Assembly (NCBI RefSeq): GCF_008364795.1
Contig: NZ_VTTM01000022.1
Span: forward strand, 1-38,488
DNA: 38,488 bases
Source: Azospirillum oryzae
GTDB taxonomy: Bacteria > Pseudomonadota > Alphaproteobacteria > Azospirillales > Azospirillaceae
Direction of reading: 5' to 3'
How positions within the stretch are numbered: position 1 is the stretch's first letter; every line of letters starts with the position of its first letter. A program made the position numbers and the translations under genes. The notes beneath the pieces are model-generated. The model did no database searches. It was not told where the DNA came from and saw nothing but the letters and a program-made list of their open reading frames with translations. This document shows positions 8,025-16,332 of this stretch, piece after piece.

Positions 8025-9248
8025 ATGGCCGATCACGCCATTCTGGCCGGCAAGCGCGTTCTGCTGGTCATCGCCGGCGGCATCGCCGCCTACAAGAGCC
8101 TGGAGCTGATCCGCCGCCTGCGCGAACGCGGCGTGACGGTCCGCGCGGTGCTGACCGAGGCCGGGGCCCGCTTCGTCACCCCGTTGTCGGTTCAGGCGCT
8201 GACCGAGGATACCGTCTACCGCGACCTGTGGTCGCTGACCGACGAGTCGGAAATGGGCCACATCCGCCTGTCGCGCGAGGCCGACCTGCTGGTCGTGGCG
8301 CCGGCCACCGCCAACCTGCTGGCGCGCATGGCCGGCGGCATGGCCGACGATCTGGCCGCCACCGTGCTGCTGGCCACCGACAAGCCGGTGCTGGTCGCCC
8401 CCGCCATGAATGTGCGCATGTGGCAGCATGCCGCGACCCAGGCCAACATGGCGCTGCTGGAAAGCCGCGGCGTGCTGCGCGTTGGCCCCAACGACGGGGT
8501 GATGGCCTGCAACGAATACGGCCCCGGCCGCATGGCCGAGCCGATGGAGATCGTCGACGCCATCGCCGGCTTCTTCGCCGCGGAGTCCCACCGTCCGCTG
8601 GCCGGCCGCCGCGCCATCGTCACCAGCGGCCCGACGCACGAGCCGATCGACCCGGTGCGCTACATCGCCAACCGCTCGTCGGGCAAGCAGGGGCACGCCA
8701 TCGCCGCGGCGCTGGCGACGTTGGGGGCCGAGGTGACGCTGGTCAGCGGCCCGACCCGGCTGCCCGACCCTGCCGGCTGCAAGGTCGTCCATATCGAGAC
8801 GGCGCGGGAGATGCTGGCGGCCTGCGAGACGGCGCTGCCGGCCGACATCGCGGTCTGCGCCGCCGCGGTGGCGGACTGGCGAGTCGACGGTGCGTCCGAC
8901 CGCAAGCTGAAGAAGGACGGCGGCGGCCCGCCGGCCCTGGCCCTGACCGAGAATCCCGACATCCTCGCCACCCTGTCCAGGCCGGGCGAGCACCGCCCGG
9001 CGCTGGTGGTCGGCTTCGCGGCGGAGACCGGCGACGTGCTGACCTACGCCACCGCCAAACGCGCCCGCAAGGGCTGTGACTGGATCGTCGCCAACGACGT
9101 CTCGCCCGGCACCGGAACCTTCGGCGGTAGCGACAACACCGTCCACCTGATCCGCGCCGACGGCGTCGAGTCGTGGCCGACCATGCCCAAGGACGCCGTC
9201 GCCACCCGGCTGGCCGAAGCGGTGGCGGGGTATTTCGAGGGGAAGTAG
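8025..9248 (+). CDS. coaBC: Bifunctional phosphopantothenoylcysteine decarboxylase / phosphopantothenate-cysteine ligase
   Basis: Two consecutive steps of coenzyme A synthesis in one 407-residue cytosolic flavoprotein. CoaC (about 1-185) has the catalytic His79 (GHIRLSREAD), the PAMN motif at 126-129 and the active-site cysteine Cys162 in ACNEYGPGRM. CoaB (about 190-405) begins at AIVTSGPTHEPIDPVRYI and has the KLKK motif at 294-297. The ATG is preceded by AGAGGGGG. The pairing with dut downstream is classic (dfp-dut). Only 237 bp separate it from the divergent sigma-54 regulator. Confidence 0.97.
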   Translation: MADHAILAGKRVLLVIAGGIAAYKSLELIRRLRERGVTVRAVLTEAGARFVTPLSVQALTEDTVYRDLWSLTDESEMGHIRLSREADLLVVAPATANLLARMAGGMADDLAATVLLATDKPVLVAPAMNVRMWQHAATQANMALLESRGVLRVGPNDGVMACNEYGPGRMAEPMEIVDAIAGFFAAESHRPLAGRRAIVTSGPTHEPIDPVRYIANRSSGKQGHAIAAALATLGAEVTLVSGPTRLPDPAGCKVVHIETAREMLAACETALPADIAVCAAAVADWRVDGASDRKLKKDGGGPPALALTENPDILATLSRPGEHRPALVVGFAAETGDVLTYATAKRARKGCDWIVANDVSPGTGTFGGSDNTVHLIRADGVESWPTMPKDAVATRLAEAVAGYFEGK

Positions 9249-9276
9249 CGTCTACTTAGAGCCCCCACTCTGCGGT

Positions 9277-9377
9277 GCCCCCTCCCCAACCCTCCCCCGC
9301 TTACGCGGGAGAGGGAGTCAGGCGCCAAAGCGGCGGAGTTCCCTCTCCCTCGAAGAGGGGGAGGGTTAGGGAGGGGG
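9277..9377. repeat. Nested palindromic intergenic element (REP/MITE-like)
   Basis: The coaBC-dut gap contains an element of about 100 bp. The outer arms, about 25 bp each, are C-rich at 9277-9301 and its near-perfect inverted copy at 9353-9377. The core of both is CCCTCCCCAACCCTCCCC-like, with two or three mismatches. Inside, GGGAGAGGGA (9307-9316) pairs perfectly with TCCCTCTCCC (9340-9349). It could form a large cruciform or RNA hairpin. It has no ORF and resembles dispersed palindromic repeats common in intergenic DNA of high-G+C alphaproteobacteria. Whether it is repeated in this genome cannot be seen from the window. Confidence 0.75.
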
Positions 9378-9417
9378 CGTTCGTAAGCCCGGACCTCACC
9401 AACCACAGGAACCCCCC

Positions 9418-9873
9418 ATGTCCCCCACCGTCGCCTTCCTCCGCCTGCCCGGCAACGACGACCTGCCGCTGCCCTCCTACGCTACCGGGGGAGCCGCCGG
9501 CTTCGACCTGCGCGCCGCGGTGCCGGCCGACGCTCCCCTCGTGCTCGATCCCGGCAAGCGGGTGCTGGTGCCGACCGGTTTCGCCGTCGGGCTGCCGGCG
9601 GGGTGGGAGATGCAGATCCGGCCGCGCTCCGGGCTGGCGGTGAAGAACGGCGTCACGGTGCTGAACACGCCGGGCACCGTCGATTGCGACTACCGCGGCC
9701 CGGTCGGCGTCTGCCTGATCAATCTGGGCGGGGAGCCCTTCACCATCGCCCGCGGCGACCGCATCGCCCAGGCGGTGATCGCCCCGGCGCCACAGGCGGC
9801 GCTGATCGAGGTCGCTTCGCTGGACGAGACCGCGCGCGGCGCGGGCGGCTTCGGCTCCACCGGCGTCGCCTGA
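9418..9873 (+). CDS. dut: Deoxyuridine 5'-triphosphate nucleotidohydrolase (dUTPase)
   Basis: Homotrimeric enzyme that hydrolyses dUTP to dUMP and pyrophosphate, keeping uracil out of DNA and supplying dTMP synthesis. The 151-residue protein has all five dUTPase motifs: AGFDLRA (27-33), RPRSGLA (68-74), the uracil-binding VLNTPGTVDCDYRG (81-94), RGDRIAQAVI (112-121) and the C-terminal RGAGGFGSTG (140-149). Length is typical. AGGAA lies upstream of the ATG. It follows coaBC after the palindromic element, which may affect read-through from coaBC. Confidence 0.97.
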   Translation: MSPTVAFLRLPGNDDLPLPSYATGGAAGFDLRAAVPADAPLVLDPGKRVLVPTGFAVGLPAGWEMQIRPRSGLAVKNGVTVLNTPGTVDCDYRGPVGVCLINLGGEPFTIARGDRIAQAVIAPAPQAALIEVASLDETARGAGGFGSTGVA

Positions 9874-9955
9874 CTTCCCCCTCCCCCGCCGCGCTTTATA
9901 TGGCATGATCGCCCAGCCGATCGGGGTAGGAACGGCAGCGGGCGAGGGAGTGGGC

Positions 9956-12900
9956 ATGCGGAGTCCCCGGCGGAACCTGGGGCGAAAACCGGGGCGGCCC
10001 CTGGGGCGGAGCGTGGCGTTCCGCATCCTGGCGGGGTTGACGGTGATCGGCGGATTGGCCGCGGCGACCGGCGTCGTCGCCGTCTCGCTGTTCTCGCGCT
10101 TCCACCAGGGATACGAGCAGATCGCCACCGCCAAGGTGCCGGGGCTGGTCGCCGCCGCCCAATTGGTGCAGCAGAGCGGCGCCGTGGCCGCCATCGCCCC
10201 GGCCCTGGTCGCCGCCCCCGACCAGAGCGCGCGCGACGCGGTCATGGCGCGGATGGACGGGCAGCTGGCGCGGCTGGAGGAGCTGACGGCCCGGCTGATC
10301 GCTCTTGGAGGCACCGGGGGCGGCACCCTGCGCCGTGCCGACCGGGCCGGGAACGGCCATGCCGAGAGCAGCAGGGCCGATCTGGGCGAGTTGGACCGCC
10401 GCAAGAACGAACTGGTCGGCACTCTGCTGACCCTGAACGCCCAGGTCCGGCAGCAGCTGTCCCTGAGCGCCGAGACCGGCGCCCGCGCCCAGGCGCTGAC
10501 CGCCCTGACCGCCCGGCTGGCGGCGGCCGGCACGCGGGAGGCCGATGCATCCTGGCCGATGGAGCTGCGGGCCGGCTTGCCGGACGCGGAGGCGGCGGAT
10601 CGCAGCCGTGAGGCGCTGGAGCGCTGGCGCCGCGAACTGACCGGGGCGGCGACCACGCTGCTGGCGGCGTTGCAGGCAGAGCGCGACGGCGACCGCGACG
10701 GTCAGTTCGACCGCTTCCGGGCCGACACCCGCGCCGCGTTGGACACTGCCGCCGAGGCGCTGGCCCTGCTGCCGGCCGAGCGCGCGGCGCGGCTGGAACC
10801 TCTGCAGCGCGAGGTGGCGGAACAGGCCTTCGGTCCATCCCCCCTGTTCGCCCTGCGCGAGGCGGAGCTGTCGCTGCAACGGGCGATCAAGCGGTCGGCG
10901 GCGCGCAACCAGGCGGTTTCCAACCAGCTGGTCGGCATCGTGTCCGACTATTTCCTGGCGGTGGAGCAGGACGTCGCCCGCCGGTCGACCGAGTTCGAGC
11001 GGGTGATCCGCGACGGCAAGCGGGCGGTGATCGCCATGGCGGTGCTGTCGATCCTGGGGGCCGCCGCCATCTTCGCCTACATCCACCGCAACGTGGTGGC
11101 GCGGCTGCGCCGGCTGCGCAGCGCCATGCAGGCGGTGGAGACGGCCGAACCGGCAGGGATGTCGGATCCGTTGCCCGATCTGGACCTGCCCGCCGTAACC
11201 CCGGCCGGCAGCCGGGCCGAAAATGGGGATGAGATCGGCGAGATGGCCCGCGCGCTGGCCTATTTCGTCACCGCCATCCGCGCCCGCGAGAGCGCGCTGG
11301 CCGAGGGCGAGCGCCGGCTGCGCACCATCCTGGAGCAGAGCCCGGTCGGCGTCTCCATCCGCCGCGCCGACGGCACCGTCGCCTTCGCCAACGCCCGCGC
11401 CGCCGAACTGGCCGGCCGGCCGCTGGAGGAGTTCGTCGGCAGCCGCCACGCGCCGGTCCTGCCCGCCGGGGCGATCGGCCAGAGCGGCCGGGAGCCGGAG
11501 AGCGGCGGCGTGCTGGTGCGCGATGCCGAGGCGGCGGTGGACCGCCCCGACGGCAGCCGGGTCTGGGCACTGAAGACGCTCCAGCGCACCAGCTTCGAAG
11601 GCGAACCGGCGGTGCTGGCCTGGAGCTACGACATCACCGCGCGCAAGCAGGCGGAGGAGGCGCTGCGCGCCGCCAAGGAGCAGGCGGAGATCGCCGCCCG
11701 GTCGAAGGCGGAATTCCTGGCGACGATGAGCCACGAAATCCGGACGCCGATGAACGGCGTGCTGGGCATGCTGGAACTGATGGCGCTGACCCCGCTGGAC
11801 GAGGAGCAGCGCACGCTGGTCTCCACCATGCGGGACAGCGGGGTGGCGCTGCTGCGGATCATCGACGACATCCTGGACCTGTCGAAGATCGAGGCGGGGA
11901 AACTGGAGCTGGAGGACCTCGACCTGCGTCCGGCGGAGCTGGTGGAGGGGGTCGCCGACCTTCTGGCGCCCCAGGCCCACCAGAAAGGGCTGGCGCTGAT
12001 CTGCGACATCGACCGCTCGGTGCCGGAGCGGCTGCGCGGCGATTCCGGCCGGCTGCGCCAGATCCTGTTCAACCTGACCGGCAACGCCATCAAGTTCACC
12101 GACCGCGGCCGGGTGGTGCTGCGCGTCCATGCCGCGGATTCCACCCTTTCCGACCCGGCAGGGCCGGACCATGTCCGCCTGCATGTCGCGGTGGAGGACA
12201 GCGGCATCGGCATCGGGCCGGAGGGGCAGGCCCGGCTGTTCCAGCCCTTCAGCCAAGCCGACAGCTCCACCACGCGGCGCTTCGGCGGCACCGGGCTGGG
12301 GCTGGCGATCTGCACCCGGCTGGTCGAACGGATGGGCGGGCGGATCGGCGTCTCTTCGGTGCCCGGCCGCGGGTCGACCTTCTGGTTCACGGTGGACCTG
12401 CCGCGCGCGGGAGAGTCGGCGCCCGCCTCATCACCCGCTCCGGCGCCGCTGGACGGCCTGTCCGTTCTGGTCGTCGAAGAGGACGAGGTGCAGCGCGCTG
12501 TGCTGGCCCGCTATCTGGAGCAGGGCGGCGCGACCGTGACGACCGCCGCGATGATGGCCGATGCCGCATCGAAGCTGGGACGCGGCGGCTATGGGCTGCT
12601 GGTGACCACCACGGCGCTGGCCGGGCGGCTGGAGCCGCTGGCCGGCGCCCGCTGTCCCGGCCTGCCGCGGCTTCTGCTGGGCGATGGGCGGGCAGGCGGC
12701 GGTACGGTCGCCTCTCCCCACACGGCCTCGGGGCAGACGGCATCAGGCCGGGCGGCATCAGGCCAGACGGCGGGGCTGGTGCAGCCGGTCCACCGCACCG
12801 CCCTGATCCGCGCCGCCGCGATCCTGACCGGCCGCAGCGCGCCCGAGGCTGCCGGCCCCGCCGCGGAGGCTCCCTGCCTGCCGCCGCCGGTTCCGGCCGG

Positions 12901-13825
12901 CCGAGATACGGACGGCCCCGATACGGACGGCCCCGATACGGACGGCTGGCCGGTTCCCTCCGCCCGCCCGCCCGGATCGGGCCCGATCCTGGTGGCGGAA
13001 GACCACCCGACCAACCAACAAGTGGTGCTGCGCCAGCTGCGCCGGCTGGGTTATGCGGCGGAGCTGACGGCCGATGGCGAGCAGGCGCTGGCGGCATGGC
13101 GGCGTGGACGGCACCGGCTGGTCATCACCGACTGCCACATGCCGGCGATGGACGGCTATGAACTGGCCCGCCGCATCCGGGCGGAAGAGGACGGCGGGCA
13201 GCGGGAAGGCGGGCAGCGGCACACCCCCATCGTCGCCATGACCGCCAACGCCCTGTCCGGCGAGATGGAACGCTGCCTTGCCGCCGGCATGGACGATTAC
13301 CTCGCCAAGCCGGTGACGCTGGCCCAGCTCTCGCGCGTGCTCGCCCGCTGGCTCGACCCTCGCATGGTCCCGGAGGTGAGGACGCCGGAGCCGCAGCCGG
13401 CGCCGATGGAGGAGGAGGCGCTGCCGGTGCTCGACCTCGACCATGTGCGCGAGACCTTTGGATGCACGGGCGGCGGCGGCATGGAGGGGGACGGCCTGGA
13501 TGCCGGCACGCTCGACATGATGGATTTCTTCATCGAGACGACTCGGCCCACGCTGGAGCGGGTGCGGCAGGCCCTGGACTCCGGGGAGATGGAGGAGGCG
13601 CGGGCCGCGGCCCATTCGGCCGCGGGAGCGGCGCGGACCGCGGGAGCGCGGGCGCTGGCCGCCGCCTGCACCGCGTTGGAACGCGCCATCGTCGAGGCGC
13701 GCGTGCCGGATGTCGAGCGGCACGCCGGTGTGATGGCCGCCGCCTTCCCGAAGGTCGAAAAGGCGATTCATGACCTGCGTCACACGAAAGAGACGGTGCC
13801 CAGCCCGGAAGAGACCATGGCGTAA
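9956..13825 (+). CDS. Membrane hybrid histidine kinase (HAMP-PAS-HisKA-HATPase-REC-REC-Hpt)
   Basis: Sensor of 1289 residues. Membrane segments at about 21-47 and 355-376 flank a periplasmic helical sensor of about 300 residues. Then come a HAMP domain (DEIGEMARAL), a PAS domain (about 450-575) and HisKA with phospho-His593 in MSHEIRTPMNG. The HATPase has its N box near 700, DSGIGI near 746 and GGTGLGLAI. The first receiver (about 834-960) is degenerate: Thr886 replaces the phosphoacceptor Asp and Gln943 replaces the Lys. The second receiver (about 1007-1125) is intact, with Asp1059 and Lys1118. A C-terminal Hpt has His1220 in AHSAAGAARTAGA. GAGGGAG precedes the ATG at 9956; an ATG at 9905 lacks a ribosome site. 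The domain order is TorS/ArcB-like; the signal and final regulator are unknown. Confidence 0.93.
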   Translation: MRSPRRNLGRKPGRPLGRSVAFRILAGLTVIGGLAAATGVVAVSLFSRFHQGYEQIATAKVPGLVAAAQLVQQSGAVAAIAPALVAAPDQSARDAVMARMDGQLARLEELTARLIALGGTGGGTLRRADRAGNGHAESSRADLGELDRRKNELVGTLLTLNAQVRQQLSLSAETGARAQALTALTARLAAAGTREADASWPMELRAGLPDAEAADRSREALERWRRELTGAATTLLAALQAERDGDRDGQFDRFRADTRAALDTAAEALALLPAERAARLEPLQREVAEQAFGPSPLFALREAELSLQRAIKRSAARNQAVSNQLVGIVSDYFLAVEQDVARRSTEFERVIRDGKRAVIAMAVLSILGAAAIFAYIHRNVVARLRRLRSAMQAVETAEPAGMSDPLPDLDLPAVTPAGSRAENGDEIGEMARALAYFVTAIRARESALAEGERRLRTILEQSPVGVSIRRADGTVAFANARAAELAGRPLEEFVGSRHAPVLPAGAIGQSGREPESGGVLVRDAEAAVDRPDGSRVWALKTLQRTSFEGEPAVLAWSYDITARKQAEEALRAAKEQAEIAARSKAEFLATMSHEIRTPMNGVLGMLELMALTPLDEEQRTLVSTMRDSGVALLRIIDDILDLSKIEAGKLELEDLDLRPAELVEGVADLLAPQAHQKGLALICDIDRSVPERLRGDSGRLRQILFNLTGNAIKFTDRGRVVLRVHAADSTLSDPAGPDHVRLHVAVEDSGIGIGPEGQARLFQPFSQADSSTTRRFGGTGLGLAICTRLVERMGGRIGVSSVPGRGSTFWFTVDLPRAGESAPASSPAPAPLDGLSVLVVEEDEVQRAVLARYLEQGGATVTTAAMMADAASKLGRGGYGLLVTTTALAGRLEPLAGARCPGLPRLLLGDGRAGGGTVASPHTASGQTASGRAASGQTAGLVQPVHRTALIRAAAILTGRSAPEAAGPAAEAPCLPPPVPAGRDTDGPDTDGPDTDGWPVPSARPPGSGPILVAEDHPTNQQVVLRQLRRLGYAAELTADGEQALAAWRRGRHRLVITDCHMPAMDGYELARRIRAEEDGGQREGGQRHTPIVAMTANALSGEMERCLAAGMDDYLAKPVTLAQLSRVLARWLDPRMVPEVRTPEPQPAPMEEEALPVLDLDHVRETFGCTGGGGMEGDGLDAGTLDMMDFFIETTRPTLERVRQALDSGEMEEARAAAHSAAGAARTAGARALAAACTALERAIVEARVPDVERHAGVMAAAFPKVEKAIHDLRHTKETVPSPEETMA
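12905..12946 (+). repeat. In-frame 15-bp tandem repeat in the hybrid kinase
   Basis: GATACGGACGGCCCC occurs twice followed by a third partial copy, encoding DTDGP-DTDGP-DTDG in the linker between the pseudo-receiver and the second receiver. It is a likely site of repeat-number variation between strains. A degenerate ASGQT-like five-residue repeat lies just upstream (about 12715-12775). Confidence 0.85.
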
Positions 13826-13990
13826 CCGGACGTGCCGGAGCAAAAACTACCTGGGCGGGAAGGGAATCTCGGAAATGCGCAAAGCGGACGGCTGTTCGCT
13901 TGTCGGTGGGAGAGGGCTGAACTACTCTGCGCTTCTTGATTCATTTCGACAGATTCGGCCGGGCCATCGAAAAGCCCGGCGGTCCCGGGG

Positions 13991-16297
13991 GTGAAAAGCG
14001 TGGTCGGTCTCGCTGGCTTCTTTTGGAACAAGGAATCCCGGCGCCAAGCCGATCACGCCGCTGCAGACCGTGACCGATGGCGGGCCATGCTGGCCGCCGC
14101 GCCGCACCCCTGGTGCGTCTGGACGGACCAGGGCGAGAGCGCGTTATCGGACGACGCCGCGGCCCTTCTGGGCATCTGCAATGCCGATGACCTGACCGCT
14201 TGCCTGACGGTGCCGGACCTCGCCCCCGCACTCTCCCGCCTGCGCCGGGACGGCGAACCCTTCCGCTGCGAGGCGGCGGCGCCCGACGGGCGGCGGCTGG
14301 TGCTGACCGGCCGGCGCGGACGGGCCGGCGATACCCATTGCGACGTGGTGTGGATCGAGGATGTGACCGTCGCCCGCGACGCCGCCAGCGATGCCACGCG
14401 GCGTCAGGAGCAGGCGACGGGGGCCGCGCGCTCCCGCCTTGCCGAGTTGCAGGCGATGGCCGATGCGCTGCCGGTGCCGGTGTGGATGCGCGACCGCTCG
14501 CTGCGGCTGTCTTGGTGCAACCGCGCCTATGCCCGCGCCGTCGACGGCGATCCCGACACGGTGGTGACGGAGGGGCGGGAGCTGACCGCCGCCGGCCGGG
14601 CGCTGGCCGAACGGGCGCGCAGCGGCGGCTTCGCCCAGTCCGACCGTGCCCCCGTGGTGATCGGCACCCAACGCCGCCTTCTGGAGGTGACGGAGGCGCC
14701 GCTGCCGCTGACCGACGGCGGCGGCACGCTGGTGGTCGGCTATGCCCTCGACCTGACCCCGCTGGAGGAACTGCGCGGCGAGCTGGACCGCCACCTGACC
14801 GCCCATGCGGAGGTGCTGGAGCGGCTGGGCACCGCCATCGCCATCTTCGGCCCCGACACCCGCCTGACCTTCTTCAACCAGGCCTATGCCCGGCTGTGGG
14901 AGCTGGACGAGGCGTGGCTGCGCACCGAACCGACCAACGCCGAACTGCTGGAGGAGCTGCGCGCCCGCCGCCGCCTGCCGGAATATGCCGACTACCAGAC
15001 CTTCAAGCGCGAGCGGCTGACCCGCTACACCCATCTGGTGGAACCGGTGGAGGAGATGCTGCACCTGCCGGACGGCACGACGCTGCGCCATCTGGCCGCG
15101 CCGCACCCGCAGGGCGGGCTGATCACCATCCTGGAGGACGTGACCAACACGCTGGCGCTGGAATCCTCCTACAACACGCTGATGGCGGTGCAGCAGGAGA
15201 CGCTGGACAATCTGGCGGAGGGCATCGCCGTGTTCGGCGGCGACGGCCGGCTGAAGCTGTCCAACCCGGCCTTCGCCCGCATCTGGGATCTGGCCGACGG
15301 CGACCTGCACGGCGAACCGCACATCGCCGACGTCATCGAACGGATGCGCCCGCTGCTGGAGATGCAGCTGGCGGACAAGATCGCGGAAAAGGTCGCCGAC
15401 AGGCCGGGCGAAGCCGCCACCTGGGAGGCGGTGAAGGAGGAGCTGATCGGCGCCACGCTGGAGCGCAGCGTCCGCTCCGGCCGGGTGGAGCGCAGCGACG
15501 GGTCGGTGGTGGAGTTCTCCACCCTGCCGCTGCCCGACGGGGCTGTGCTGAACAGCTATCTCGACGTCACCGACGGCGCCCGGCTGGAGACGGCGCTACG
15601 CGCCTCCAACGCGGCGCTGGAGGCCGCCGACCAGCTGAAAAGCGAGTTCATCGCCAACGTCTCCCACCATCTGCGCACGCCGCTGAACGGCATCATCGGC
15701 TTCGCCGAGATGCTGGCGAACCAGTATTTCGGCGAACTGAACGACCGGCAGATGGAGTATGTGCGCAGCATGCTGACGGCCGGCCAGCGCCTGCTGGAAC
15801 TGATCGACGACGTGGTCGACCTGACCAGCCTGGGGGCCGGCGTCACCACGCTGGACCGCGGCGCGGTCAACCTGCCCGACCTGCTCGAGTCGGTGGCCGG
15901 CCTGACCCGCGACTGGGCGCGGCGCGAGGGGCTGCGGCTGGAGGTGGTGGCGCCGGAGGCGCTGGGCGAGATGGAGGGTGACGGCAAGCGGCTGAAGCAG
16001 GCGCTGTTCACCCTGGTGGTAGGCGCCATCCGCAACCCGCCGTCCGACCGCCGCATCCGCCTGGCCGGGGAGCGGCTGAACGGCAGCATCACCCTGTCGG
16101 TCAGCGGCGCCGCCGCGCCCGACGCCGACCCGCAGGGTGCGGCGGCGCTGGGCGTGTCGTTGGCCCGCAACGTGGTGGAACTGCACGGCGGCCGGCTGGA
16201 ACTGGACGAGACCGGCGGCGCCGGGGTCTACCGCAGCGCCCATGTCCGCTGCATCATGCCGGTGCGGGCCCCGGTGAACGGGGTGAAGGCGGAGTAG
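13991..16297 (+). CDS. DivL-like multi-PAS histidine kinase homologue with degenerate catalytic motifs
   Basis: A 768-residue protein with four PAS-like domains (about 31-130, 152-255, 272-385, 395-530). A HisKA dimerization domain (about 548-615) reads ANVSHHLRTPLNGIIGF, so His559 is kept but the usual following Glu is His560. The C-terminal ATPase region (about 655-768) lacks key residues: the N box reads TLVVGAIRN without the Mg/ATP Asn, and the DxGxG of G1 is replaced by SGAAAPD. Length and position near tsaE-amgK-murU-addB-addA-trxA match the alphaproteobacterial cell-cycle regulator DivL, which uses PAS domains to bind DivK and CckA. That identity is inferred. The GTG at 13991 is the first start after an in-frame stop at 13937. 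No membrane segment is obvious. Confidence 0.85.
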   Translation: MKSVVGLAGFFWNKESRRQADHAAADRDRWRAMLAAAPHPWCVWTDQGESALSDDAAALLGICNADDLTACLTVPDLAPALSRLRRDGEPFRCEAAAPDGRRLVLTGRRGRAGDTHCDVVWIEDVTVARDAASDATRRQEQATGAARSRLAELQAMADALPVPVWMRDRSLRLSWCNRAYARAVDGDPDTVVTEGRELTAAGRALAERARSGGFAQSDRAPVVIGTQRRLLEVTEAPLPLTDGGGTLVVGYALDLTPLEELRGELDRHLTAHAEVLERLGTAIAIFGPDTRLTFFNQAYARLWELDEAWLRTEPTNAELLEELRARRRLPEYADYQTFKRERLTRYTHLVEPVEEMLHLPDGTTLRHLAAPHPQGGLITILEDVTNTLALESSYNTLMAVQQETLDNLAEGIAVFGGDGRLKLSNPAFARIWDLADGDLHGEPHIADVIERMRPLLEMQLADKIAEKVADRPGEAATWEAVKEELIGATLERSVRSGRVERSDGSVVEFSTLPLPDGAVLNSYLDVTDGARLETALRASNAALEAADQLKSEFIANVSHHLRTPLNGIIGFAEMLANQYFGELNDRQMEYVRSMLTAGQRLLELIDDVVDLTSLGAGVTTLDRGAVNLPDLLESVAGLTRDWARREGLRLEVVAPEALGEMEGDGKRLKQALFTLVVGAIRNPPSDRRIRLAGERLNGSITLSVSGAAAPDADPQGAAALGVSLARNVVELHGGRLELDETGGAGVYRSAHVRCIMPVRAPVNGVKAE

Positions 16298-16300
16298 AGC

Positions 16301-16330
16301 GCCCTCTCCCGCACCGGGAGAGGGCTTTTT
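16301..16330 (+). terminator. Intrinsic terminator after the DivL-like gene
   Basis: GCCCTCTCCC and GGGAGAGGGC form a perfect 10-bp G+C-rich hairpin with a short GCACC loop (16301-16325), followed by TTTTT. It lies 3 bp past the stop codon and faces the convergent reductase gene, ending 2 bp before that gene's stop. Confidence 0.9.
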
Positions 16331-16332
16331 GT

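Noticed and set aside
12905..12946. CRISPR-like short repeats
   Set aside because: They are contiguous 15-bp in-frame copies within a coding region, with no spacers.
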